Of a stretch of 64,000 nucleotides of DNA, positions 37,561 to 45,732 are shown piece after piece. Origin of the DNA: Rhizobium sp. SL86 (GTDB taxonomy: Bacteria > Pseudomonadota > Alphaproteobacteria > Rhizobiales > Rhizobiaceae); NCBI RefSeq assembly GCF_026672545.1, contig NZ_JAPPRJ010000001.1, positions 1,416,001 through 1,480,000 of the forward strand, read 5' to 3'. Position 1 is the stretch's first letter, and each line of letters starts with the position of its first letter. The position numbers and the translations under genes are program-made. The notes beneath the pieces are model-generated. The model was not told the origin of the DNA and did no database searches. It saw only the letters and a list, made by a program, of their open reading frames with translations.

Positions 37561-37590
37561 ATGCAAAAGCCCCGCAGGGGGCTTGTGCAT
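37561..37590. terminator. Near-perfect palindrome, probable terminator
   Basis: The 30 bases consist of ATGCA, one unpaired A, AAGCCCC, a GCA loop, then GGGGGCTT, G and TGCAT. It would fold into a 12-13 base-pair stem. It lies in the non-coding stretch between the RT group and the HEPN gene and could end transcription in either direction. Confidence 0.6.
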
Positions 37591-37919
37591 TTAATTCCAC
37601 GCGGTTTGGCTTTCTCTCTGCAGATGTCTTTCGCCCCGTGCTTCTTCAGATAGATCGGTAGCGGCATTCGGATGGTCTTCATGCCGGCGTCAGCGTACGG
37701 GTGCTCACACGTCCCTTCTTAGCGCCGATCCGGTAACCCATCACTATCTAGTAGTTGCGTGGCGACTGCGGTAACGCCCGCTTTCAGCGTAGTGCGAGAA
37801 GGGCGTCAAACGTCCGATATGATGGCGCAAAACTCCCCTTCCAACGGCACTGGGCGGCGCGCCCTGTTGCCATACTCTCACGCACGCTCCATGCTCGCAT
37901 GAGAACTGGAGATTGACGG

Positions 37920-38420
37920 GTGAGTCATCGCTTAACGACAGCCATACGAATATGCGACGCTGCGAAGGCGATACTCCGCAAGACCCGAAGTTTCCCCGGC
38001 GAGGCGTCTAGCGGCAATGACGATATCCTTCATATGAAAGAGATGGGGGTTGAACCGATGCTCCTTGCTCTCGCAATGGAGCTGGCATTGAAGGCATGGT
38101 TTGTCTTCGATTTCGATGACCCTAAACACTCCAAGTCACATGACCTCTCCAAGTTATTCGGCCGGCTCAAATCGGAAAGTCAGGAAAAACTGGATCAGGA
38201 ATTCAAAAAGTCGGTCGCACCGTATCATCCCAACATCTTCTATGTCGATTACGGCATTGAACATGTGCTTTATCAGCACAAGGATGCCTTTGTAGACTGG
38301 CGCTACATGCACGAGCCTAAGTCGACGATGTTCGAACGCGGCGCTTTCGAGGCGACGCTGGAAATGGTTCTCAGTGAGTTTGACAAAAGGTACTACACTG
38401 TACCGGAGGCCCCGCGTTAG
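37920..38420 (+). CDS. HEPN-like domain protein
   Basis: 166 residues from GTG 37920, with GGAG eight bases upstream. The helix MLLALAMELALKAWFVFDFD followed by KHSKSHDLSKLFGRL is the pattern of HEPN-type proteins (a long helix with E..LK, then a G/S-H-D-L motif). HEPN proteins are often RNases or partners of nucleotidyltransferases in defence and toxin systems. The usual R-x4-H catalytic motif is not obvious, so this may be a non-catalytic member. No partner nucleotidyltransferase is adjacent. Confidence 0.55.
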   Translation: MSHRLTTAIRICDAAKAILRKTRSFPGEASSGNDDILHMKEMGVEPMLLALAMELALKAWFVFDFDDPKHSKSHDLSKLFGRLKSESQEKLDQEFKKSVAPYHPNIFYVDYGIEHVLYQHKDAFVDWRYMHEPKSTMFERGAFEATLEMVLSEFDKRYYTVPEAPR

Positions 38421-38594
38421 CCCTCCTGACCGTTCTTGCCCGATGCGGTCGTGTCAGGCAGAACTGGAGGCTGGAGTCCGACCTAGATCCGTCGCCAACG
38501 GTGGCGGTTATCAGGAACTGCATACTCCACTCGTAACAACCGATATGAAGGCGCAAAGCGAGCATTTGAAGCGTGACCGGCATGCTGCGTCCGA

Positions 38595-39248
38595 TCAAGT
38601 TCCCGAACGTCCGCTCCCGAGATCGATCAGGTCAGCCATCACAGCCTGTATTTGCGGCCACGGGAATTCATCACAGGGACCGTCTTCCTCTGCCATCAAA
38701 AGGACGGCATTGAGTTTTGCCGCAGCTCCGGCGACAGACCGGGCTGGTTGCGCGCACAGCTCATTCAATCGTTCCGCGCGCAGCACAAACGCTTCTTCCT
38801 CCGCTTGCTTTGCCCGGCTGTATCCCGTCCGCTCGGCCAGTTCGTCCCAAGCGGCTTGCCGTTGTGCAAGAACCGCCTTGGCACGCATCATTGCATTGAC
38901 GTTTTCGGGCGCATCACCAAATCGGTGGTCGATCTCCTCCATTGAGAAAGCCGCGACCAAGCAATCCTGATCGGGCACGACAATGTCAACATGGGGGAAC
39001 CCGACAGCCGCGATCAGGGCGGTTTCAAGCCGCTGCTGTTTTCGGCAGAACTTCTCGACCTGATTATGGGCCACCCTCCACTCCCGCCACAACATCAGCG
39101 TTGGATCGACACGGTCAGAGCGACCGTTGTCGGAATGAAGCGCCGCATTCACATCCCCAACCTGCGCCGCCAGCCATACCGCCGACGTGGAAAGCAATCT
39201 GCGTCGCGTGACGGCAGGCAAAGTTCTGCTATTGTCGGAATCAGCCAT
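38595..39248 (-). CDS. Hypothetical protein with twin-arginine-like N-terminus
   Basis: 217 residues. The N-terminus TRRRLLSTSAVWLAAQVGDVNA resembles a twin-arginine export signal. The rest is helical and rich in charged residues (WREWRVAHNQVEKFCRKQQR). Proteins of this appearance occur on rhizobial mobile islands, as far as I know without a known function. It faces the XRE regulator gene across a 108-base gap. Confidence 0.6.
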   Translation of the reverse strand: MADSDNSRTLPAVTRRRLLSTSAVWLAAQVGDVNAALHSDNGRSDRVDPTLMLWREWRVAHNQVEKFCRKQQRLETALIAAVGFPHVDIVVPDQDCLVAAFSMEEIDHRFGDAPENVNAMMRAKAVLAQRQAAWDELAERTGYSRAKQAEEEAFVLRAERLNELCAQPARSVAGAAAKLNAVLLMAEEDGPCDEFPWPQIQAVMADLIDLGSGRSGT

Positions 39249-39356
39249 GATCCGAGTCCCCTATAACTTGGGCCGTCGTCAAATCCACTTTCGTATCACT
39301 GATACGATAAAGACCTTTGCAAATCAGATCAACAGAAATCGTATCGACGCTACGAA

Positions 39357-39614
39357 ATGAATTCAATCCAATCCAAAATGGCTCGGGCAGCGCTCGGTTG
39401 GGGAACCCGGGACTTGGCACGAAATGCTGGAGTTTCACCGGATACAGTGGCGCGTCTGGAGCGTGGAGAAGATCTGAAATTAGCCACGGTCAACATCATG
39501 CGTGCTGCATTTGAAGACGCAGGGGTGATATTCATCGAAGAGGAACGCGGTCAGGGCGTTGGCGTCCGGCTGGCAAAGGCTTCAGACCCGAAAAAGCCCG
39601 ACGACGGGGAATAG
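39357..39614 (+). CDS. XRE-family helix-turn-helix regulator
   Basis: 85 residues: MARAALGWGTRDLARNAGVS then DTVARLERGEDL is a standard HTH_3 fold, followed by a short tail (IFIEEERGQGVGVRLAK) typical of small rhizobial transcription factors. It probably regulates the adjacent relaxase or the hypothetical gene. It ends nine bases from the relaxase stop, in convergent orientation. Confidence 0.85.
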   Translation: MNSIQSKMARAALGWGTRDLARNAGVSPDTVARLERGEDLKLATVNIMRAAFEDAGVIFIEEERGQGVGVRLAKASDPKKPDDGE

Positions 39615-39622
39615 CAGCCTCC

Positions 39623-41728
39623 TCACAACCCCAGCCCCCGCTTTCTCGCAAAACTCCAATCAACTCGACCGCCGTCTCTGACCACGCCGCTGATATGCTG
39701 GCCGACGTGCTGCTCGAGCGCCGGTTGCCACGGCACAAGCTGGAAGCCGATACCATCATCGAGCATGGCGAAACGCCCGCTGGCGAGGTTGACGCTGCCC
39801 TTCAGTGATCCACTGACATATTCCCCCGGCTGGCTCGGCGTGTAGGGTAGCCCCCTCTCCGCCGCCATCTGCCGTCCGACGCGGTCGATCTCGGTTCGCT
39901 CCAATCGTTCCAGCAGATCCTTCGGCGCGCGGATACTGCCATTGTCGAGACGCACGGCTTGCCCCTGATCGACAAGGCTCCGGCGGCGGCGGTCCAGCGC
40001 TTCGCTGACCTCCAGGCCAAAGCCCGCCTGCGCGAGTGGCGTCCGGTCGCGTGAGACAAGCTCCCGGTCGAGCCATGTCGCGCCGTCGCTTCCGATTTGT
40101 CTGTTGAGGTCGAGGGTGGACAGCGTGCGGACGGTAAAATCCTTCGCCCGGTCTCTGGCGTCATAGGCCATACCGCGCTCGGGAAGATCGTTGGGTATCT
40201 TCCAGTGATCGGCGTCGATACGCTCGACATGACCGGCGCGACGGAGTGCTTCGAGACGGCGGACATGGGAGCGGATGAAGGCGTCGGGATCACCACCGAT
40301 CTTGTCGATCTTTGCCCTCGCCTGCTCCAGATGATCACTTGGGCGATAGATGCCGTCGTTGTTGGCGGCGAGATCGCGGATGTTGATGTCGGATGCCCTG
40401 GGCTCGGCCTTTGGCGGGATCGGATCGAGGGACACGATGTGGCCGCGCTGGATATCCTCCAACCCGTGAATGTCTGCTGTCTCGACATAATGGGTATGCC
40501 CGTCAACGCCATCGATGACCAGATGCAGCCGGTCGCTCATCTCGTCGCCGGCCAGTCCCTTGGCCAGGACCCGTCCAACCACGGGCTCGGTGATGCTTTT
40601 GCCGTGGGTGATGTAATCGCGGGCGCCACGCCCATCGGCAAGACCATGATCCTCCAGCGCCCGGTGCATGGTCTTGAGGATATCGCCGGGCTCGCCGAGT
40701 GCGCGTAGCGTCTGTTCCGCATTGTCGCGGATCGTCCATCGCCCGGTGTCGATCTCATCCGCCAAGCCATACCGCTCCAGGCGCTTCGCCCGGTCGATCA
40801 GCAGCGATCGATTGGCCCGGACTGTGTAGCTGTCGGAGCCATCGAGACGCAGGTCAATGATCCCCTGTTCCTGGCTCGCCGCGATCAGCATGCGGTCGAG
40901 CCGGGTCAGGCGTTCGGCCTGCACCTCATGGCGCAGCTTCTCCGCTACCTCCAGTTCGCTCTGCTGGCCCAGTTCCAGCGTCACCAGTGCCTCGGCCCGA
41001 TGACGGACCCCGTAGGCGATATAGTCGCCGGCAATGTTGAGGATGCGGCCATCGTCCAGAACGCCCCGAACGATGACATGGGTGTGGGGATGACCGGTAT
41101 TGTGGTGATCGACGGCTACCCAATCCAGCCGGGTATCCAGATCGCTTTCTATCTGCTTCATAAGATCGCGGGTGAAGGATCGCATGTCTGCCATGTCGGC
41201 TGCATCTTCGGGTGCGACGATGAACCGGAACTGATGCCGGTCGTCGCGTCCACGCTCGACGAAAGCCTTGCCGTCGGCTTCGTCCTCAAATGCGGAATAG
41301 ACCCTGCCCTTCTCGCCATCCTTCGTCACGCCGTCCCGTTCCAGATAACGTAGGTGCGCGTCGACTGCCTTGGCCGTCGCCGCCCGGAATTTGGAACCGC
41401 GCGACTGTCCCCGTTGCGGGGCAAGTTTGACCACCCGTGCCTTGACGACGACACGCCGCGAGCGGAAGCGTGTGCCGCTGCCGTCGCGCGTCCAACCTCC
41501 ACCGTCTTTAGGAAAGGAGGCTAAGAGTTTCGCGCCCCGGCCACGGGCATTGAAGCGCCCGCCGCCGTTGCCCGACTCCCCGCCGATCCGGTCCGGGTTT
41601 CCGCCGGCCTTGCGAACGGCGATCTTCACCTGCGTGATGAACGGCTTCGAGTAGAGGCTTGCGCCGGCGCCCCGGCTCTTCGGGGGGCCCGGTCTGATGC
41701 GGAAACTGTCGTCGTTACGGTCTGCCAT
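39623..41728 (-). CDS. VirD2-like relaxase / mobilization nuclease with DUF3363
   Basis: About 701 residues from ATG 41728 (MADRNDDSFRIRPGPPKSRG), the usual start of this family; an ATG at 41770 adds 14 residues. The metal-binding histidines are in DHHNTGHPHTHVIVRG near residues 203-217, the MOBP/VirD2 signature. The C-terminal half is the DUF3363 region. It would nick an oriT and lead the strand during conjugation. No coupling protein or pilus genes are present, so the island would be mobilized by another element. oriT should lie upstream at 41729-42399. Confidence 0.9.
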   Translation of the reverse strand: MADRNDDSFRIRPGPPKSRGAGASLYSKPFITQVKIAVRKAGGNPDRIGGESGNGGGRFNARGRGAKLLASFPKDGGGWTRDGSGTRFRSRRVVVKARVVKLAPQRGQSRGSKFRAATAKAVDAHLRYLERDGVTKDGEKGRVYSAFEDEADGKAFVERGRDDRHQFRFIVAPEDAADMADMRSFTRDLMKQIESDLDTRLDWVAVDHHNTGHPHTHVIVRGVLDDGRILNIAGDYIAYGVRHRAEALVTLELGQQSELEVAEKLRHEVQAERLTRLDRMLIAASQEQGIIDLRLDGSDSYTVRANRSLLIDRAKRLERYGLADEIDTGRWTIRDNAEQTLRALGEPGDILKTMHRALEDHGLADGRGARDYITHGKSITEPVVGRVLAKGLAGDEMSDRLHLVIDGVDGHTHYVETADIHGLEDIQRGHIVSLDPIPPKAEPRASDINIRDLAANNDGIYRPSDHLEQARAKIDKIGGDPDAFIRSHVRRLEALRRAGHVERIDADHWKIPNDLPERGMAYDARDRAKDFTVRTLSTLDLNRQIGSDGATWLDRELVSRDRTPLAQAGFGLEVSEALDRRRRSLVDQGQAVRLDNGSIRAPKDLLERLERTEIDRVGRQMAAERGLPYTPSQPGEYVSGSLKGSVNLASGRFAMLDDGIGFQLVPWQPALEQHVGQHISGVVRDGGRVDWSFARKRGLGL

Positions 41729-42399
41729 ATCGGCAGGTTCGGTGCCCATCACTGGCCTGACAAGAGGCATTTTGCGGTCATCGCAGGCCGGCGTAAAAAG
41801 ACTTGAACCTGCGTAGATCAGCGTAGCGCACCTCGCGGCAGGTGGCCGCCATCATCACAGATCACAAAGAAGATCAGTCGGATCTAAAATTCGTCTCACA
41901 TCGCGAACCGCGACACTTCCCCGTTTTCCAGCTGGAAAACAATGTGCAGACAATCACTTACGGGCGCAGCTCGGGCGAACCCCGGTTCGCTTTATCTTGC
42001 CCTCTTAATCGGTCGACTTTTTGGTGTGTTTTCCATAATCGCAACCTTTCCTGCTGTTGATTAAAATCCATAATGTTTGACGTTGCAACACGCCACTGCC
42101 GGTGATCATCGGGGTCGGGTACGCCGTGCACTCTTGCGCACGCATCGAAGGCTTTTTCGGGCTGACCTTTGGCAGCGCTTTTGCCATCGCGGTGCATTTT
42201 ACCATCGGATGGACGGGGCAACGTCACAGGCAGTCAAAACGTGGTCCACCCGTCTTGTCGTCGGTGCGGCCACAGGCAAGATAACGTGCGTCCCGTCTTC
42301 CTGGTCTGTACCTTTCCCATCCGCTCACGCGGAGCCGTGTTGTCCGTCACACCACCGTCAAAGCGGCGGTAAACTGTTCGCTCCCATCTGCATCCCGCA
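41729..42399. other. Region upstream of relaxase, candidate oriT
   Basis: No supported gene in 670 bases. It contains a perfect 18-base palindrome at 41923-41940 (GTTTTCCAGCTGGAAAAC) and a short one at 41901-41913 (TCGCG-AAC-CGCGA), both within 220 bases of the relaxase start. Short frames at 42005-42227 on the minus strand lack support. The right part may be the downstream flank of the IS110 element. Confidence 0.4.
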
Positions 42400-43503
42400 T
42401 CATAGGCCGCGCAACGCCTGGGCACCCAGAAGCCTCAGCTCCTTGCCCTTTGCCCGCGCCGCCAGATCCGTCTCGCTCGCCGACGGGTCGCCGACATAAA
42501 ACGTTCCGTCGCTCCACATGGCGTGCATGATCACCGCCAGCTTGCGCGCCACCGCGACCGTTGCCTTGCGGTGACTGCCGCGCTTGGCCAGGCTCTCACC
42601 CCATTGCTTCACCTTGTCCTTGCCGCGAAAGCGCGTCATCAGCGCCGACGCCGCCTCGTAGAGCGCGCGCCGCACGTCGGGGTCTCCGGCTTTCGATATT
42701 CGCCCCTGCACATCGATCGACGTGCCAGACTGCCATCGCCGCGATGTCAGCCCGAAGTAGGCTGCCACATCGCGCGAACGGCGGAACCTCGCCGGGTCCT
42801 CTACCGCCGTCATGAACGAAAGTGCCGCCACCGGCCCGACACCCGGTATCGCCATGAAGCGTCGGCAAAGCTCATGGCGGGCAACAAACTGCACGACAAG
42901 TTGGTGCAGCCGCTTGTACTGCTTCCACAACGCTGCGCGCGCCGACAGCATGGCATCCATCAGGTCGCGCGTCAGCTCATCCTGCGCCACCGCCTCTCTA
43001 ACCGCCGCTTCGAAGCCGGTCCGACCCGTGCCTTTCAGGCGAATGCCGAATGCCTTCAGGGAATGGCGGATGGCGTTCTCCAGATCGAGAAACTTGCGCT
43101 TCAGGTTGCGCCGGTGCGTCAGAAGCAATCGCAGCCGGTAGCATTCCGGCGTCTTCACATGGGCACGGCGGAACCAGCCGGTGCGCATCATATGCGCAAT
43201 GCCCAGCGCATCCTTCTGGTCCGTCTTGTTGCGCTGCGCCGCCATCGCCGCGCGCACATGCCGCGTTTCCAGGCAGACAGCCGGAATGCCAAGTTTGACA
43301 AGCTCCGGATGCAGCCACGGCGACAGCGAGCCGGCCTCGTGGCCGACACGCCGCAGACGGGAAAGGAACGGCTTCAGAGCCGCAAGCAAGGCCTGCGGAT
43401 CGGTTGCCACCTTCACCTCCAGATGCACCTCGCCATGATCGTCAACGACGCAAACCGCCGTCTCCACCGTCGCAACGTCTAGTCCGCAAAAATACTCCAT
43501 CAT
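42400..43503 (-). CDS. IS110-family transposase (DEDD recombinase)
   Basis: 367 residues with the N-terminal RuvC-like DEDD domain (MMEYFCGLDVATVETAVCVV, KTDQKDALGIAHM) and the C-terminal Tnp_20 domain (FMAIPGVGPVAALSFMTAV, then DVAAYFGLTSRRWQSGTS with the catalytic serine region). IS110 elements move by a serine-aided recombinase guided by a bridge RNA and have no terminal inverted repeats, so the ends cannot be fixed from one copy. The ORF looks complete. Confidence 0.93.
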   Translation of the reverse strand: MMEYFCGLDVATVETAVCVVDDHGEVHLEVKVATDPQALLAALKPFLSRLRRVGHEAGSLSPWLHPELVKLGIPAVCLETRHVRAAMAAQRNKTDQKDALGIAHMMRTGWFRRAHVKTPECYRLRLLLTHRRNLKRKFLDLENAIRHSLKAFGIRLKGTGRTGFEAAVREAVAQDELTRDLMDAMLSARAALWKQYKRLHQLVVQFVARHELCRRFMAIPGVGPVAALSFMTAVEDPARFRRSRDVAAYFGLTSRRWQSGTSIDVQGRISKAGDPDVRRALYEAASALMTRFRGKDKVKQWGESLAKRGSHRKATVAVARKLAVIMHAMWSDGTFYVGDPSASETDLAARAKGKELRLLGAQALRGL

Positions 43504-43660
43504 CCGCCTCCTGCATGGTTTCGAGGCGGCAATACTATCAGCGCCAGGCGCCTCAGTCGGCGCCGCGCACGCGACCTGCCGATTACGGGCGGCAGTACTT
43601 CCCCTACCCAGTTGACGCTCTCAATATCCCTCCTTCCCCGTGTTCAAATCCGAGGGAGCG
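43504..43660 (-). ncRNA. Candidate IS110 bridge RNA region
   Basis: The 160 bases upstream of the transposase start lack a gene and can fold: GGCGC-CTCAGTCG-GCGCC at about 43547-43564, and GCGCC/GGCGC pairings beside it. In IS110-group elements the bridge RNA comes from the non-coding left end upstream of the transposase. Placement is inferred from that rule; loops matching target and donor were not identified. Confidence 0.3.
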
Positions 43661-43667
43661 GGTACTT

Positions 43668-44585
43668 CTATGCACGCCGTCCAAGGGAAGTTCGCAGCAA
43701 TTCGACCAGGGCTGAACGTTGGTCCGGCTTGAGTTTGTCGAGATTGCGTTGGCGCCAGCGGATGGCCGGAAGCTCCACCACGTGGCCAATCTTCAGCAGG
43801 GACCAGTCCGGTTCACCGCGCTCGAAGCCGATCAGAAACTCCCGGTGGTGATCCGGCATTGCGCCGATCAACGCTTCGATCATTTCATGCTGGGTTTTGA
43901 CCAGTTCATCGATTGCGACGGTGTCCTCGGTCATGCCTTCGAAGCCGTTCTGGTATTCGTTCGCAAGATCTTTGACGCGGCCCGATAGCACCTCACCCAT
44001 AGGGCGGTTGTGACTGAGTAGGTAAACGATGAACGCTTCGCGCAGGTCGTCGCTCAGGCCTTCATGGGCAAGCAAGCCTTGCACGTCGAAGAGGTCGCGC
44101 GGATGCTGTCGGTCCAGCGCGGCCACCAGCTTGCCCGCAAACAGGTCTTCGAAGGATACGACGCTGGTTTCCGCAAAGCCGAACGCCTCTTCGACCGCCT
44201 CGGTGACCGGAATGGTGGAGGGCTCATGGACCACACCGCGCAATACGGGAGAGACTTCGATCTTCACCTGTGTGCCTTCCGCAATCACGAGAAGGCGAAG
44301 GATCGCACCATCATGAATGTTTTCGGTGACGCGCGCGCCGGGCAGCTCCGCCAATGCTGCGGCCTTGATGCGCTTCATCGCGGCATCGATCCCAGCCAAA
44401 GCCTCCGGCCTGTCATGGACCGGCAGATACATCAGATCGATATCAACCGAGAGGCGCGGCATGTTGCGCGCAAAGAGGTTGATCGCCGTTCCGCCCTTGA
44501 GCGCGAAACAGGCTTCGCGCGCCACGATGGGAAGAAGGCGCATGAGCAGCCGAACCTGGGCCTGGTACTGGTCACGAAACGGCAT
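43668..44585 (-). CDS. AbiEii/AbiGii-type nucleotidyltransferase toxin
   Basis: 305 residues from ATG 44585. FALKGGTAINLFARNMPRLS then VDIDLMYLPV is the nucleotidyltransferase motif (GG/S...D.D) of the AbiEii family. Toxins of this family transfer nucleotides (for related MenT, to tRNA) and stop growth; AbiE systems protect against phage as type IV toxin-antitoxins. The gene overlaps the antitoxin gene by 14 bases, in the order antitoxin then toxin. Confidence 0.9.
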   Translation of the reverse strand: MPFRDQYQAQVRLLMRLLPIVAREACFALKGGTAINLFARNMPRLSVDIDLMYLPVHDRPEALAGIDAAMKRIKAAALAELPGARVTENIHDGAILRLLVIAEGTQVKIEVSPVLRGVVHEPSTIPVTEAVEEAFGFAETSVVSFEDLFAGKLVAALDRQHPRDLFDVQGLLAHEGLSDDLREAFIVYLLSHNRPMGEVLSGRVKDLANEYQNGFEGMTEDTVAIDELVKTQHEMIEALIGAMPDHHREFLIGFERGEPDWSLLKIGHVVELPAIRWRQRNLDKLKPDQRSALVELLRTSLGRRA

Positions 44586-45426
44586 CAAGGTCCCCCGGCA
44601 CGGTGATCAGATAGACCGGATCGAGCCTGCCTCCGGGGACAAGCATGCGTTTGCCCTTCCCCAGATCAATCGCATCCTTGTCCAGGCGCTTGAGCCACGC
44701 ATGACGGTGACGATCCGCAAAGAGGAAGAACAGGCGTTTCACCTTGACGCTGTCACAGTTCACCAGCAGCTTTTGCAGACGCCTCGGGCTGAAATTTGCG
44801 GCACTCTGCATGATCATGTCGGCCTGATGGAAACTCTCATGGCGCGGCAGTTCATCAAGCATTTCGAGATAGGCGCGCTCGGGCTGTGAAAGGGTCAATG
44901 GCCAATCCCACTGCCCCCATGCGAGCGAGGTCAGACTGCCCCCCTGAAAGCGGGTGAGATCGCGGCCTGTTCCGTCGGCGATATTCCAGGCAAGGCTGCC
45001 AAGCCCCTGCGTGGTCGGATCATTCCGGAAGAGGGTCGCGCTGTTGTGATAGACAAAGCGCTGGGGAAGGTTCAGCTTTTCCAGCCATGCGGGCGGCTTG
45101 TCCGGCCCGTAGAGATGGACAGTCTTGGTCTCATGCGAGAGATAATGCGCAAAGCCCTGCAGCTCCAGTGCGGTGCGTCCGCCGACGTAGAGCGGCGCTC
45201 GCAAGAGCAGGGTCTGAAGAGAGATAACGACTTGCTGCCAGCTCAGCGTGCCGCGCGGCCTTTTGTAGACGCTGCGCACCGGCTGTTCCAGCCAGCCGGC
45301 CTTGACGTAGTAAGCACGCAGATTGCTGGCGATGCCGTGGTCTTCCAGCCAAGCGGCATCCACGACCAGCCCTTCGGGGAGGTCTTTCTCCAGCCGGTTT
45401 AACAGCGATGCAGATTGCTCAGCCAT
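44572..45426 (-). CDS. AbiEi-type antitoxin and repressor
   Basis: 284 residues with an N-terminal winged-helix segment (GIASNLRAYYVKAGWLEQPV, SVYKRPRGTLSWQQVV) and the AbiEi middle and C-terminal domains (YVGGRTALELQGFAHYLS). AbiEi proteins neutralise AbiEii and repress their own promoter by binding inverted repeats. Three copies of such a repeat half lie just upstream (45429-45503). It starts the bicistronic operon. Confidence 0.88.
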   Translation of the reverse strand: MAEQSASLLNRLEKDLPEGLVVDAAWLEDHGIASNLRAYYVKAGWLEQPVRSVYKRPRGTLSWQQVVISLQTLLLRAPLYVGGRTALELQGFAHYLSHETKTVHLYGPDKPPAWLEKLNLPQRFVYHNSATLFRNDPTTQGLGSLAWNIADGTGRDLTRFQGGSLTSLAWGQWDWPLTLSQPERAYLEMLDELPRHESFHQADMIMQSAANFSPRRLQKLLVNCDSVKVKRLFFLFADRHRHAWLKRLDKDAIDLGKGKRMLVPGGRLDPVYLITVPGDLDAVS

Positions 45427-45732
45427 GCTGAGTATATTACCCGATTCTCAAACTCTTTTCAAGTTTGAGATCACATAGATATACTCAATCACGTTGAGTA
45501 TATCGGATAGTATGCAAACCTCGCACATCCAGCGCCCGCATCTGGCAGACGCAAACTTTCCCACCGAAACAGGGAGTTTTTCACCTCCCTGGTTCAGGGA
45601 AATGACGTCGAACATCATGAAACCTGTGAACTGCAAGTATTAAGACGGAAAAGTTGCTTTGCTATTCAGGATTGAGGCATATTCTCGATAGACGATGGTT
45701 TCGACTGAGGGGCCTCACCGGCTTGCACGAAT
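45427..45732. other. Divergent promoter region between AbiE pair and ABC-3C operon
   Basis: 306 bases, AT-rich on the AbiE side with operator palindromes and otherwise without a gene. A 15-codon frame from ATG 45695 (MVSTEGPHRLARIWV) ends just after the proposed TTG start of the ABC-3C nuclease gene; it may be a leader peptide or mean the real start is mis-set. Confidence 0.5.
45429..45503. promoter_or_regulatory. AbiEi operator palindromes
   Basis: ATATACTCAA-TCACG-TTGAGTATAT at 45479-45503 is a perfect 10-base inverted repeat. TCTCAAACT and AGTTTGAGA at 45446-45470 form a second with a seven-base spacer. A further half-site TGAGTATAT lies at 45429-45437, next to the antitoxin start. The position upstream of an AbiEi gene and the symmetry fit autorepression. 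Confidence 0.7.

Larger units (their letters stand above)
36608..37919. other. Long AT-rich stretch with hairpins, upstream of the RT group
   Basis: About 1.3 kb with no firmly supported gene. Two related hairpins occur 100 bases apart: GCACTTC-GTTTTA-GAAGTGC at 36628-36647 and GCACTT-CGTTATT-AAGTGC at 36734-36752. Near 37410, CGAGTC and GACTCG can pair. A palindrome lies at 37561-37590. The stretch has to hold the promoter of the RT group (minus) and of the HEPN gene (plus) and is long enough for a template RNA, as found beside retrons and some defence RTs; that is inference. Confidence 0.4.

Noticed and set aside
35168..37590. Calling the RT locus a retron
   Set aside because: No msr/msd structure with the conserved branching G and inverted a1/a2 ends could be shown; left as an unclassified RT.
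41992..42036. 14-residue minus-strand ORF (MENTPKSRPIKRAR) with a GGAAAGG ribosome site
   Set aside because: Too short to support without conservation data.
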